Of a stretch of DNA of 64,000 bases, positions 39,331-48,139 are shown one piece after another; position 1 is the stretch's first letter, and each line of letters begins with the position of its first letter. The position numbers and the translations under genes are program-made. The stretch spans positions 62,001 to 126,000 of the forward strand of contig QWPB01000024.1 of the NCBI GenBank assembly GCA_003671275.1, read 5' to 3'. This stretch comes from Planctomycetota bacterium. GTDB taxonomy: Bacteria; Planctomycetota; Planctomycetia; Planctomycetales; Planctomycetaceae. The notes beneath the pieces are model-generated. The model did not search any database. It was not told the origin of the DNA and saw only the letters and a program-made list of their open reading frames with translations.

Positions 39331-40668
39331 CTAGACCTTTGTGAGACAATCCATCGGCTGCGAATTGGATTCACGGAGCCCCACCGCCGTTTCCAGCGGT
39401 GAACGCACGACGCGCTCGGGCTGATTTAGATGCCTTCGAAACACGCGTGAGATCGTTCCGGTGATCGATTGAATCCGTTCCCTCCAACTAAGCCGTCGCC
39501 ACCATGCGGCGAACAACTTCATCTGCCGATGTTTTGGAGCAGCGATCCCCGCGAACCAGGAAGCGGTGACGCGTCCCCAGATGGTTCCGCGAGTCCGCTG
39601 TAGATGTTGTTGTGAGGCGGCGAGAACCCAGGACTCGCGACGTTCCAGCTCAAGGTATCCCTGGGCCACTGCTTCCCGGACGAGTTGCCGTCCACGTTCC
39701 GTCCGGACCAGGACGAGTGAACGTCCCGGTTCACCGGGCTGCACGGGGCGATACCAGGGATCGCCGACCGACACGTCAGCCGACTCACCGGTATGATCGG
39801 CACAGACATGGCATCGCCACTGGCGAAATTTCTGAAGTGTGTTACCCCACCCGTCTGCATAGGAAACGGAGTTCGTCACGCTTTCGCCGGTCTCGGGGTC
39901 CCGCCAGCGGGCGGTGATCTCTCCCGGCCAGCCGTGGCCACGATAGCGAATCTCTTCAATCTGACCGGGGTCTTGAGCTCCCAGTCGCCGGGCCAGTTCG
40001 ATGGTCCCCTGCAACGATGGCGTGCCAGCGCAGAAGATCGCAATGGTCAGTCCCAGATTGCGATCCAGATCTGGACGCTCGGCCCGGGCCTTGGTGACGG
40101 CGGCCACATCGCAGGGCTTTCCGATGAAGACACACGGAGCGGAAGCCGCTTCAATCTGTCCAAGTTCTTCGCATGGACTGGCGGGGGAATACCGGGAACC
40201 GGCCCCACGAATGAGAGAGGCTCGGTTGTGACTGAGAACGGTCTCGTTCAGTAATGGTGCATCCTCGCGAGCCCGCACGTGCAAAGCCCCCGCCATTGCC
40301 CCCTGCTCCACGCAGTAGAGTGCCAGACCGGTGACCACCCCCCCACTTGACCCGCGGTAGCGAATCTCCGAGTCGATCGCGTTCCCTTCCCAGATCTCCA
40401 GAATCGGGCCCCATTCGTCGTACAGTTCGGGATGTCCCATGCTCGGGCGGGCGGGTGCGGCAGGCCACTCGATTCCCGGGCATAAAGCGACTGCGGCTTG
40501 CAGGGCGATGGTGTCGGACTCGGCGGACTCTATGGGTACAGGGCGGCGGGCCAGGTCGACCGTGTCGACCATCTGAAGCTTGTCAGGACACGCGAAAGCA
40601 CAGGCCCCGCATCCCATGCACAGATGCGATTGAACTATCTGCAGAATGTTGATTGGATTCGAACTCAT
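39331..40668 (-). CDS. FrhB-like iron-sulfur protein of the EPS operon
   Basis: This is a coenzyme F420 hydrogenase/dehydrogenase beta-subunit-type protein, a family often found in polysaccharide clusters beside pyruvyl transferases. It has a 4Fe-4S motif near the N-terminus, CMGCGACAFACP (Cys17, 20, 23, 27), then IRYRGSSGGVVTGLALYCVEQ, CVFIGKPCDVAAVTKAR, and IAIFCAGTPS, with a late CHVCADHTGESADVSVGDPW. Members in EPS loci are thought to transfer electrons to a decorating or reductive sugar enzyme, though the reaction is unknown. 445 aa. It sits 3 nt from the flippase stop and 3 nt from the Wzy gene, so it is tightly in the operon. Confidence 0.87.
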   Translation of the reverse strand: MSSNPINILQIVQSHLCMGCGACAFACPDKLQMVDTVDLARRPVPIESAESDTIALQAAVALCPGIEWPAAPARPSMGHPELYDEWGPILEIWEGNAIDSEIRYRGSSGGVVTGLALYCVEQGAMAGALHVRAREDAPLLNETVLSHNRASLIRGAGSRYSPASPCEELGQIEAASAPCVFIGKPCDVAAVTKARAERPDLDRNLGLTIAIFCAGTPSLQGTIELARRLGAQDPGQIEEIRYRGHGWPGEITARWRDPETGESVTNSVSYADGWGNTLQKFRQWRCHVCADHTGESADVSVGDPWYRPVQPGEPGRSLVLVRTERGRQLVREAVAQGYLELERRESWVLAASQQHLQRTRGTIWGRVTASWFAGIAAPKHRQMKLFAAWWRRLSWRERIQSITGTISRVFRRHLNQPERVVRSPLETAVGLRESNSQPMDCLTKV

Positions 40669-40671
40669 CGA

Positions 40672-42114
40672 TCAGTTTCCCGTTTTCACTAGAGCAGGGC
40701 ATCGTCCTGGTTCATGATGAACCATTGCCGCAAATCGCTGGCGAACCAATCCCCATCCCATTTGAACCAGGGTGAGCAGGGCGACGACGGCTAGAACCAG
40801 TCGTCCTGCCAGGGGCCAGTCGACTGCCTGGGTCGCTACTCCCGCACTCAACAATCCAATGGCAAACAATCCGCTCACCCGAATCAAAGGCTTGACCGAC
40901 AACGAGTGGCGATGCCGTAACAGCCCGATCGATCCGATCAGGGCCATCACCTCACCCCCGCAACCGCAAGCCGTAATCGCCTCCAGCCCTCCGCCGGACA
41001 TTCCAGCAACGGCAGCAGCGGCGATGCCCAGAAAGCGAAGCACATTCGATGCCAACGGATTGAAACTATCCGCCCGCGACAACGCGGCCAGGCTGGGTAC
41101 CGCCCGCAGGATGCGTAATCCTTGCATCACCCCCAGCGCACTCATCACGGCGACTGGTACTGGAAACTCCGGCCCATAGAGCATTTTGATGACCGGGTTT
41201 CCCAAGGTGAGAATCCCCAGCGAAAACACCAAACCCACTCCACCCAGTATTTTAGTGATCGATTCAAGACGCTGATCGAAGGTGACGGGATCACCCTGGC
41301 AGCGCGCGAGTGATGGCAGCCAGGCGGTGGATGCGATCCGTGAGATCAGCAGTGCGGGAACCATCGTCATCTGAAAAGCAACGGCATATCGCCCCAAGTC
41401 CGCAGCGGTCGCTGAAGCGAGGACCACCAGCCGGTCCCCTTGAAAAGCGCCAAACATGATGACGCCGTTGATGGCCAGCGGCCATCCGAATCGCAGCAGC
41501 CGTCCCGCGACATCACGTCCCATTCCCAGCCGGTAAGGCCGCTGCGCCACCCCGTGTGATACCCCCACCAGTACGACCGTCTGCAGGACGCTGACCCATA
41601 CCAGAACGGCGGCGCTCCTCATCCAGGGGGCTAGTAGGAATGCGGCTGCGGTCGCGGTGATCGCAGCTGACAACTCCACGATCATTGTGCGGTGAAAGTC
41701 GTGGTGCCGCTGGACCCGCTTGCTGTCGAGATGCAGGAGTCCTCGAACCAGCGGGACCACTCCCAGAGCCACCATCATTCCCACAGCATCGGGCCGATTC
41801 AAATAATAACCCACGGGCAACGCCAAACCCGCCAGCAGGACCGCTGAGAACAGCCCCCGGATGATCAGCATGGAATGGGCGGTCGACTGAAACTCTTCGC
41901 GATCCCCGTCTTCCGCTTGTACCAGCAACCGGTCCGGTCCGAAATCACTGATCATGTCCAACAGGCTGAGCGTCATCGTCAGTGCGACGGCGACACCCAT
42001 TTCCGACGGCCCCAAGGCCCGTGCGAGGAGAACATTCCGGACCAGCCCCAGCCCTTCGGCACCGGCCTGTGCGGCCGCCACGTAAATAGTCGGTCGGACA
42101 CGAGCCATGCTCAC
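40672..42114 (-). CDS. Wzx-type oligosaccharide flippase
   Basis: This MATE/MOP-superfamily flippase has about 12-14 hydrophobic segments in 480 aa and moves undecaprenyl-linked repeat units across the inner membrane. The N-terminus MARVRPTIYVAAAQAGAEGLGLVRNVLLARALGPSEMGVAVALTMTLSLLDMISDFG is typical of the Wzx/RfbX group. A large cytosolic/basic C-terminal end is present. It overlaps the pyruvyl transferase gene by an ATGA junction at 42111-42114 and ends 4 nt before FrhB, so it is in the EPS operon. Confidence 0.9.
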   Translation of the reverse strand: MSMARVRPTIYVAAAQAGAEGLGLVRNVLLARALGPSEMGVAVALTMTLSLLDMISDFGPDRLLVQAEDGDREEFQSTAHSMLIIRGLFSAVLLAGLALPVGYYLNRPDAVGMMVALGVVPLVRGLLHLDSKRVQRHHDFHRTMIVELSAAITATAAAFLLAPWMRSAAVLVWVSVLQTVVLVGVSHGVAQRPYRLGMGRDVAGRLLRFGWPLAINGVIMFGAFQGDRLVVLASATAADLGRYAVAFQMTMVPALLISRIASTAWLPSLARCQGDPVTFDQRLESITKILGGVGLVFSLGILTLGNPVIKMLYGPEFPVPVAVMSALGVMQGLRILRAVPSLAALSRADSFNPLASNVLRFLGIAAAAVAGMSGGGLEAITACGCGGEVMALIGSIGLLRHRHSLSVKPLIRVSGLFAIGLLSAGVATQAVDWPLAGRLVLAVVALLTLVQMGWGLVRQRFAAMVHHEPGRCPALVKTGN

Positions 42115-43421
42115 GAACTCCGGATCTGGCGCTTGTCGGTGGTGATCGATTGAAAAATCTCATCCAGCTGATTCCGGGCCATCCGGGTGACCGCCGGAAT
42201 CTGTTTCGCCAATAGCTCTCGATCCACCTGCCGCCTCAAGAACGAGGCTTTCAATGAGGCCAGAATCGCTGCGGTATCCTGATACCGCAACTCGAAGACC
42301 TGGTGTCCCTGACCGCAGGTGGCGAACACACCGCGTGTTTTCAAACTGTACGACACGGCAGCGGTGGGGACGCCGGAACCGAGTCCTGCGATGGTACTAT
42401 GCATACGAGTGCCGCAGAACCACGCGGTCTGGCCGATTAACCACTTCAGCTCGGACGGCGTCGATTCGGGTTCCGCGATGGCCACCCGTTGCTGATGCTC
42501 TGGGCTCAGTCGGTCATAAACTTTCTGAACGGCATCGGGATCCGATTCTACCTCTCCGGAACGGGTGGTCACATGCGGTACCAGAATCACCCGGACATCC
42601 GTGCTCTGAAGCAGCCAGTCGAGAAACTCATGGACCAGAAGCGGGTAGTTGGCTTTCAGTCCAAACTGCTCCGCGGCGGGAATCGGATCGTTGTAGATCA
42701 ACCCGCTGATGTTCAGACCGACCACTTCGTGTTGCCGACGTTCTTCCGGGGATAGCCACCATTGGATTTTGGGTGACAGATTCCTGGGGGGGATGGCGGG
42801 CAATGCGAATGCCATATCGACCCCCTGCCGATGGCGGGCGGGATCGAACGCGTCCCCCAGTAGTTCCTTGAGGGCGGCAAAGCTGTCCGCGTCACGGGCC
42901 CAGGCCATGCGGGATTGCCGCACAATCTTCTCGGCGGTGGCCCGGGCTTCCGGCGAGCGGAACGGACCGTAAGTTTGTGGCAACAGAACCAGCGGACGTC
43001 CGGCCTCCAGGGCAATCAGCTTCGGCAGAACCACGCTGCGAAATCGCCGCTCGCCGTACAGATCGGTGAAGCTGTCACCAGCACTGACATCGTATACCGC
43101 ATCGGCCTCGGAGATGTCGTGGGCTGCGGAGTTCCATCGGGAATTCAACCAGGTGGCCATGCGAATTGTCCACAGGCACTCGGTCCGATAGAGACGCCGC
43201 GAGTGGACAGCTCCCCGGAGGTTGACGGTGACCCGTTCGTTGCCGAATACCACTTGATCGGGTCGCTGACCACGACCATGATCAAACACCGTGATCTTAT
43301 TCACGTTGCGGGAGTGCAAATGCCAGATCACGGAGTGACACAGCGCGGTGACTCCTCGGTTACCCGTATCCGGGCTGGCCCCAAACAGACAGACATTTCG
43401 AACTTTAGAGATGGCTTGCAT
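42111..43421 (-). CDS. Polysaccharide pyruvyl transferase family protein
   Basis: This member of the polysaccharide pyruvyl transferase family adds ketal-linked pyruvate to sugars, making the polymer acidic. The start is ATG at 43421 (MQAISKVRNVCLFGASPDTGNRGVTALCHSV); the track start at 43442 is a TTG inside a predicted promoter. Family features are NRGVTAL, RPLVLLPQTYGPFRS, GEVESDPDAVQKVYDRL, and the late FCGTRMHSTIAGLGSGVPTAAVSYSLKTRGVF. About 436 aa. It is the first gene of the minus-strand EPS operon, adjacent to the divergent sugar transferase; a sigma-54 like promoter is placed right before it. Confidence 0.87.
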   Translation of the reverse strand: MQAISKVRNVCLFGASPDTGNRGVTALCHSVIWHLHSRNVNKITVFDHGRGQRPDQVVFGNERVTVNLRGAVHSRRLYRTECLWTIRMATWLNSRWNSAAHDISEADAVYDVSAGDSFTDLYGERRFRSVVLPKLIALEAGRPLVLLPQTYGPFRSPEARATAEKIVRQSRMAWARDADSFAALKELLGDAFDPARHRQGVDMAFALPAIPPRNLSPKIQWWLSPEERRQHEVVGLNISGLIYNDPIPAAEQFGLKANYPLLVHEFLDWLLQSTDVRVILVPHVTTRSGEVESDPDAVQKVYDRLSPEHQQRVAIAEPESTPSELKWLIGQTAWFCGTRMHSTIAGLGSGVPTAAVSYSLKTRGVFATCGQGHQVFELRYQDTAAILASLKASFLRRQVDRELLAKQIPAVTRMARNQLDEIFQSITTDKRQIRSS

Positions 43422-43437
43422 AATGCCAGTTTCGAAA

Positions 43438-43453
43438 TGCAACTCCCGTGCCA
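43438..43453 (-). promoter_or_regulatory. Sigma-54 type promoter of the minus-strand EPS operon
   Basis: On the minus strand the sequence TGGCACGGGAGTTGCA equals the sigma-54 consensus TGGCACG-N4-TTGCW exactly. Initiation would fall near 43427, only about 6 nt before the ATG at 43421, so the transcript would be almost leaderless; the exactness of the match still argues against chance. Confidence 0.65.
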
Positions 43454-43505
43454 GTGCCTGTGAAGACGACTGTTCCTGGATCTACTCGATCGATACCGTC
43501 GACAG

Positions 43506-43521
43506 GCAGTTTTCAAACTGC
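43506..43521. promoter_or_regulatory. Candidate activator (UAS) palindrome
   Basis: A perfect 7-bp dyad, GCAGTTT-TC-AAACTGC, is centred about 87 nt upstream of the predicted sigma-54 start of the EPS operon, where enhancer-binding proteins usually bind. Function is inferred from position and symmetry only. Confidence 0.45.
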
Positions 43522-43704
43522 GGGATTTCTCAGGTTGATAGTTCGGCGATCATCAACTTGAGACGCTGGTCTATATCTCTCACTCAATACTGGTAGCCTT
43601 TGCGTCTTCGCGGGGAAGTCGCGGACAAAATATCGTCACTCACGATCGCAGCCAGTCCGGCGATGCCATGAAGTTCCTGTGAGCGGGTTGCCGCGATGGC
43701 GGGG

Positions 43705-43731
43705 CCGTGGAATTCGAATCGATTTCCACGG
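43705..43731. promoter_or_regulatory. Dyad CCGTGGAA-N11-TTCCACGG near the plus-strand promoter
   Basis: Perfect 8-bp arms separated by 11 nt that include TTCGAA. It lies 14 nt before the -24 element at 43745. It could be a regulator-binding site; no T-run follows, so it is not a terminator. Confidence 0.4.
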
Positions 43732-43743
43732 GGGATCGCCTCC

Positions 43744-43759
43744 CGGCACAAAGCTTGCA
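43744..43759 (+). promoter_or_regulatory. Sigma-54 type promoter of the sugar transferase
   Basis: CGGCAC-AAAGC-TTGCA matches TGGCAC-N5-TTGCA at every position but the first, with correct spacing. Initiation would fall near 43770, giving a leader of about 78 nt to the ATG at 43848. Confidence 0.55.
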
Positions 43760-43847
43760 TGAGGCACTGTCATCGTGGTCTTGAATGGACTACGAGCGAC
43801 GATGGTGACTTTGGAATCTCATCCTTCTCTTGTGACTGAGTGGGTTC

Positions 43848-44510
43848 ATGGCTTCGTTGGAATCTCTCACACTGCGTCTCTGGTATGTCGTGCAGCGTGT
43901 CGTGGCAACACTCATGCTCGTCGCTCTCTCTCCATTGCTGCTGGGGTTGTTTCTACTCGTTCGGATGACATCCCGCGGCCCGGCCCTCTACTCTCAGGAG
44001 CGGCCGGGCCTTTATGGACGCTCGATCCGGGTCTGGAAAATTCGGACCATGAAGCCTGGTTCTGACCGCGATCAATCCAAAGCCCGAGGCGTGCAGAGCA
44101 GCGATCCTCAGGTCACCCCGATTGGTCGCATCTTACGACAGCTCAAATTCGATGAACTGCCCCAGCTGTGGAACATCGTACGAGGAGAGATGGCCTTTGT
44201 CGGACCACGACCGATTGCCCGTTCATTGTATGAAGAGTTGTGCCGGGAGATCCCGGGCTTCAATGAGCGATTGTCCGTGCGTCCGGGGCTGACCAATGTG
44301 GGACAAGTCTGCATCGAGGAAAACGCACAACAGGACCGCGTTATTGACGACTGGAAACTGCGATTCGAGTCGGAGAAGCATTACTTCCGGGGACGTTCGC
44401 CGGGGTATGACTGCGTGGTGATTACGATGACGATGCTATACATCCTGCGGAAGTTGTTGCGGGCGGTCCCCTGTCCCCGCTTTCTGCGAACGGGCCCGGC
44501 GTCCATGTAA
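43848..44510 (+). CDS. Initiating sugar-phosphate transferase (WcaJ/RfbP type, short form)
   Basis: This membrane enzyme begins the repeat unit by transferring a sugar phosphate to undecaprenyl phosphate. It has a single N-terminal hydrophobic helix (VVATLMLVALSPLLLGLFLLVRM), the cytosolic face with RPGLYGRSIRVWKIRTMKPG, and the catalytic blocks LRQLKFDELPQLWNIVRGEMAFVGPRPIA and LSVRPGLTNVGQV. About 220 aa, the short form without the extra N-terminal helices. It is transcribed divergently from the EPS operon, with its own sigma-54 like promoter. Confidence 0.93.
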   Translation: MASLESLTLRLWYVVQRVVATLMLVALSPLLLGLFLLVRMTSRGPALYSQERPGLYGRSIRVWKIRTMKPGSDRDQSKARGVQSSDPQVTPIGRILRQLKFDELPQLWNIVRGEMAFVGPRPIARSLYEELCREIPGFNERLSVRPGLTNVGQVCIEENAQQDRVIDDWKLRFESEKHYFRGRSPGYDCVVITMTMLYILRKLLRAVPCPRFLRTGPASM

Positions 44511-44858
44511 GCCCAGTTGGGGAGAGGGTGTCTGCTCGAACCGACTCCGTCACCCATTCGTACCGTCAGGAATGCCTGGGCCACGGATCGGTGGGACGGA
44601 TATTCCCGTCTGCACTTCTTGAAGACCAACTCCGGGAGCTTCCCGGAACTTCATGGCGCGAGGTTGCCCAAGAGACCGCGTGACACCTCGGCCTTTCCTT
44701 GGGTTCGGCCCGCGCGTGACCGTGGACCCGTCCCTGATCACAACATTCCGGGAAGAGACCATCTCTAAAATGGCTCTAAAAAACAAAGCGGGAGTGATTG
44801 GTATCACCCCCGCTTCATTCATTCAGATCGATATCAGGCCGTGCATCCCGGCGGAGAC
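44511..44858. other. Intergenic region after the sugar transferase
   Basis: 348 nt between convergent genes. I see the EF-hand gene terminator near its end and no convincing ORF; short ORFs in the track here lack a plausible start and family. Confidence 0.6.
44776..44815 (-). terminator. Intrinsic terminator after the EF-hand gene
   Basis: A 12-bp stem with one mismatch, aagcgggagtga/tcacccccgctt, is followed on the minus strand by ttgttttttag. It lies 43 nt past the EF-hand gene stop. Confidence 0.8.
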
Positions 44859-46184
44859 CTATTCGGCGTCGGGACGACGCGGCCGGTCCCCCTCGCGGGG
44901 CTGATCGCCTTCCGGACGACGATTCCCAATGCGACGCTCAAACGACGCCCGCATCTCTTCTCGGTCGAGCTTGCCGTCCTTGTTGGTATCGTTTTCGCCA
45001 AAGTTGGCCTTCATCGGTTCCGGAGCTTCCTCTTTGGAGATTGTTCCATCGCCATCCTTGTCGAGCCGTTTCCACATCTCTTCCGGGTTGAATGCGCCGC
45101 GCTGTCCGTCGGGACGAGCCTCCGGAAAATGGTCTCCTTCGCGCCGCTCGCCCTCAGGACGCGGTCGGTCTCCTTCCCGCATCCGCTCACCATCTGGGCG
45201 ATCTCCCTCGGTGCGTCCGGGACCACGGCCTCCGAAGGCCGGCATTCCCATGATCTCTGAGGGATCGAGTTGCCCATCGCGGTTGCGATCCAGTTCACCA
45301 AAGTACGTTGCCGTCTGGGCGAACTCTTCTCGGCTCAGTCGACCGTTGTGATCCCTGTCGACCAAGCTCATCAGCGATGGCCCACCCGCCCCGGGACCAC
45401 CGGGGAAGCCACCGCCGAAGCCACGGCCATCGGGGCGGCCTTCCCCATCGCCTCGCGGGCGGTCCCCGTCCGGACGGGGACCGTCACCCTCAGGGCGGCG
45501 TTCACCCTCAGGACGCCCCAGTTTCTGAGCCAGTTGATCGGCCTTGCTCAAGTCGATTTCTTCGGTCCCGAGTTGCCGCAGCAGCCCCTCCAGTCGTTCC
45601 TTGCCATCGGCCGGGAACTCTTCGCGGGTCACCTTTCCATCCGCGTTCTTGTCGAGTCCCTTGAGGCGTTGCAGCATCTCGCCGCCGCCACCTCCCGCAC
45701 GGGCTCGCATCGATTCACCGACGGCACGCATCAACTCTTCGCGAGTCAGTTCTTCTTTTCCGACCTTTTCGAAGACCCGCATCACCTGTTGCCGGACCTC
45801 GGCGGGCATCTGATCGGGAATCTCGTTCTTCGAGACCTTGCCGTCCTTGTTCGCATCGAGCCGTTCAAACATCGCGCCGGGATCTCGCCCCCCGCGCCCT
45901 TCGCCGTTGCCGCCTGGCGGGGCTGCTTCCGGAGCCGCATCGGGCTTCATGGCAGCGGAAAACTCGTCCTTCGAAAGCGTCTGGTTGGAGTCTTTGTCAC
46001 CCCGACGGAGCAGCCGTTCAAAGTGCGATTTGTGTTCTTCCCCCGCTTCATCTGCGGTGACCTGACCATCCTGATTCTTGTCGAGTTTTGTGAACAGGTC
46101 TGCCGGGTTCTCTCCCTCGGCAAAGACACTGGAGGCACAGCACACAGTCAACAGGCCCCAGCGGGACCAACGCCACGGAATCAT
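44859..46184 (-). CDS. Exported EF-hand repeat protein
   Basis: This exported calcium-binding-type protein has a signal peptide, MIPWRWSRWGLLTVCCASSVFAEG. I count eight EF-hand-like loops: DKNQDGQVTADE, DKDSNQTLSKDE, DANKDGKVSKNE, DKNADGKVTREE, DRDHNGRLSREE, DRNRDGQLDPSE, DKDGDGTISKEE, DTNKDGKLDREE. Between them are long disordered stretches of Arg/Pro/Glu/Gly/Asp repeats such as RPEGDRPRGDGEGRPDG and RPDGERMREGDRP. Such proteins are frequent in planctomycetes; roles are structural or calcium-buffering in the periplasm or matrix (inference). 441 aa. It is convergent with the sugar transferase and has its own terminator. Confidence 0.88.
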   Translation of the reverse strand: MIPWRWSRWGLLTVCCASSVFAEGENPADLFTKLDKNQDGQVTADEAGEEHKSHFERLLRRGDKDSNQTLSKDEFSAAMKPDAAPEAAPPGGNGEGRGGRDPGAMFERLDANKDGKVSKNEIPDQMPAEVRQQVMRVFEKVGKEELTREELMRAVGESMRARAGGGGGEMLQRLKGLDKNADGKVTREEFPADGKERLEGLLRQLGTEEIDLSKADQLAQKLGRPEGERRPEGDGPRPDGDRPRGDGEGRPDGRGFGGGFPGGPGAGGPSLMSLVDRDHNGRLSREEFAQTATYFGELDRNRDGQLDPSEIMGMPAFGGRGPGRTEGDRPDGERMREGDRPRPEGERREGDHFPEARPDGQRGAFNPEEMWKRLDKDGDGTISKEEAPEPMKANFGENDTNKDGKLDREEMRASFERRIGNRRPEGDQPREGDRPRRPDAE

Positions 46185-46363
46185 GATTCGCTCCAGGAAA
46201 CAGGAAGATCGGGGAACGCGAGTCCCGCCATCCAGTGTGCATCACACTCATGGCCAGGTCGAGTCTCATGACTATGAAACACCGTTCCCGTTTCAAAGTG
46301 TCGCACAAAATGGAAAATAATCCGGACGCGACATCCCTCTATCACAGGAGAGAGGATCGCTGG

Positions 46364-46819
46364 ATGTCAAGACAGAATCACGGTCAACGGACACCGAATT
46401 TGGCAACCAAATTTCCTCGATTGCCCTTTCGGCAGATGTTTTGCAGAATGCTCCCGCTCTTCACGAGTCTGTCATCGCTGACACGATCTGCGGAAGTCTC
46501 CTTCCGCCGTCAGGCGATGTTTCGTCGACAGGACGTCGAACTTCTTCGTTCGGACATGGATCGCGCTCACGACCATCTACCGGATCATCTCTTCGAGTCC
46601 ACGAGGCAGCACATGCAGGTAATCGAACGCGGCGTCGACGAAGCCATTGTCATTCAGGGCACCATCATCCGGGTCTTGGAAGTCCTTGATGGGGAAGTCC
46701 GACTGGCGATCTCGTCCCCGAACAATCCTCGCTATCAGGAAGTGACTCTCGTCTGTTCCCAGGAAGATGAGCAGTTCCACAACTACGACGCCATCGAAAA
46801 CGAGTCGCTGGCTCACTGA
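46364..46819 (+). CDS. Divergent CsrA-like domain protein with N-terminal extension
   Basis: The C-terminal ~65 residues fit a CsrA/RsmA-type fold: VIERGVDEAIVIQGTIIRVLEVLDGEVRLAISSPNNPRYQEVTLV aligns with the CsrA core (DEAIVI, VxVLEV, VRLxIxxP). CsrA proteins bind GGA-containing mRNA leaders and control translation. Here the important CsrA Arg44 appears to be Gln (RYQE in place of VHRE), so RNA binding may be altered. The start at 46364 (MSRQNHGQR) is chosen because AGGAGAGAGG lies 8 nt upstream; this leaves an unrecognised 80-residue N-terminal region. A start at 46517 or 46613 would give a CsrA-size protein. Function unproven. Confidence 0.6.
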   Translation: MSRQNHGQRTPNLATKFPRLPFRQMFCRMLPLFTSLSSLTRSAEVSFRRQAMFRRQDVELLRSDMDRAHDHLPDHLFESTRQHMQVIERGVDEAIVIQGTIIRVLEVLDGEVRLAISSPNNPRYQEVTLVCSQEDEQFHNYDAIENESLAH

Positions 46820-46980
46820 GAACTGACTGGCAGGGTCTGCTCTCCGGCAGCTGGCATTCAGGAAGCTTGGTTCGTTGTGGAAGTGCTCTTAAAAGTACAT
46901 CGCCAGCGAAGCCCACTGCGAGGTGGGCCGCCGAGGCGTAGGCTGCGAACGGAAGTCAGAATCTGACTGATCGAGTTCGA

Positions 46981-47925
46981 TCAAGCCTCGGCGGTGGCCA
47001 TTAACCGGTCGCCGCCCTGGGCCAAAAGCAGCTGGGCCACGGCTCGTCCAATGGCTTCTGCGTGTGCGGATGGGGCGGTCGCCTGGGCGGCGATCCGCTC
47101 GCCGCCATCGCGGCTGAGTACCACGCCGTGGAGCGTCAACAGGTCGCTGGTCCATTCGGTCAGGACTCCAACGGGAGCGTGACATCCCGCGCGGAGTTCC
47201 GCCAGGCAAGCCCGCTCGGCCCGCACCTCACTCCACGTGGGGGAATCGCTGATCGCTGCCAGTCGAGTAATCATATCGGCATCATCCCAGCGGCATTCGA
47301 TCCCCAGTGCTGCTTGTCCGACCGCTGGGTAAACCTCAGGCGGGCTTAAGACACAACTGATGCGCTCGCTCCAACCCAGTCTTCGGAGCCCCGCCTCGGC
47401 GAGAATGACTGCGTCGTACTCACCTTCGTCCACTTTTCGCAAACGGGTTTCGACGTTGCCGCGAACCTCTTCGAGGAGTAGATCGGGACGCCGGTTGAGC
47501 AGCTGCGCTCGCCGTCGCAGGCTGCCAGTTCCGATCTTTGCACCGGGTTTCAGATCGGTCAGCGTTCCGGTTTTCCCCAGAGGCAGGACGAGCGCATCAA
47601 ACCGGGGAGCCCGTTCAGGGATTCCCGCCAGCGCCAGCCCTTCGGTCGGCAACGTCGGCAAGTCCTTGAGGCTATGGACCGCCAGATCGGCTCGGCATTC
47701 CAGTACCGCAGCCTGCACCTCTCGTGTAAAGACGCCTTGGCCGCCCATCTGACTCAGGGCTGAAAACCGGTCGCGATCACCCGTCGTGCTGACTTCCAGA
47801 ATCTCCACGACCACTGCGGGATCACCCGCTCGCAGCCGATCGGACACATAATGGGCTTGCCACAGTGCCAACTGCGAGGCGCGGGACGCGATTCGGATCG
47901 TACGAGAGGGAGTCGGAGCACTCAT
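46981..47925 (-). CDS. hemC: Hydroxymethylbilane synthase (porphobilinogen deaminase)
   Basis: It condenses four porphobilinogen molecules into hydroxymethylbilane in heme and tetrapyrrole synthesis (cytoplasm). N-terminal IRIASRASQLALWQAHYV, the GDRDRFSALSQMGGQGVFTREVQAAVL and AVHSLKDLPT blocks, GTGSLRRRAQL, and the dipyrromethane-cofactor cysteine in LRAGCHAPVGV are all present. Length of 314 aa is usual. The ATG is followed by the standard MSAPTPSRTIRIASR start. No other heme gene is next to it. Confidence 0.96.
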   Translation of the reverse strand: MSAPTPSRTIRIASRASQLALWQAHYVSDRLRAGDPAVVVEILEVSTTGDRDRFSALSQMGGQGVFTREVQAAVLECRADLAVHSLKDLPTLPTEGLALAGIPERAPRFDALVLPLGKTGTLTDLKPGAKIGTGSLRRRAQLLNRRPDLLLEEVRGNVETRLRKVDEGEYDAVILAEAGLRRLGWSERISCVLSPPEVYPAVGQAALGIECRWDDADMITRLAAISDSPTWSEVRAERACLAELRAGCHAPVGVLTEWTSDLLTLHGVVLSRDGGERIAAQATAPSAHAEAIGRAVAQLLLAQGGDRLMATAEA

Positions 47926-48139
47926 CGAAAAATGGCAACCTGCTGACGTGACGGGGGACCGTTGACCAATCTTCAGACTGACCCGAACGGCGAATCGTCA
48001 TCTTCTCGACTGGAATGTCCTGAGAGCAAGGCTGGCGAACCATTACCGCATTCGAAGTGCGGGTGTCACAAACGCAGGCATCACTAGACTCTGAACCGGC
48101 AATGTGAGACAGAATCATTCGTCGACTACCCGGTCGGAT

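Larger units (their letters stand above)
43422..43847. other. Divergent control region of the EPS genes
   Basis: 426 nt without a gene, between the pyruvyl transferase operon and the sugar transferase. It carries two sigma-54 type promoter elements (43438-43453 minus, 43744-43759 plus) and two palindromes (43506-43521, 43705-43731), listed separately. No small ORF with a good start was evident. Confidence 0.75.

Noticed and set aside
43422-43442. TTG start at 43442 for the pyruvyl transferase as in the track
   Set aside because: It lies in the exact sigma-54 element; ATG at 43421 fits the family start better.
45270-46271. 333-aa plus-strand ORF opposite the EF-hand gene
   Set aside because: Antisense shadow of a repetitive GC-rich gene; no family, no ribosome site; the minus-strand protein is clearly real.
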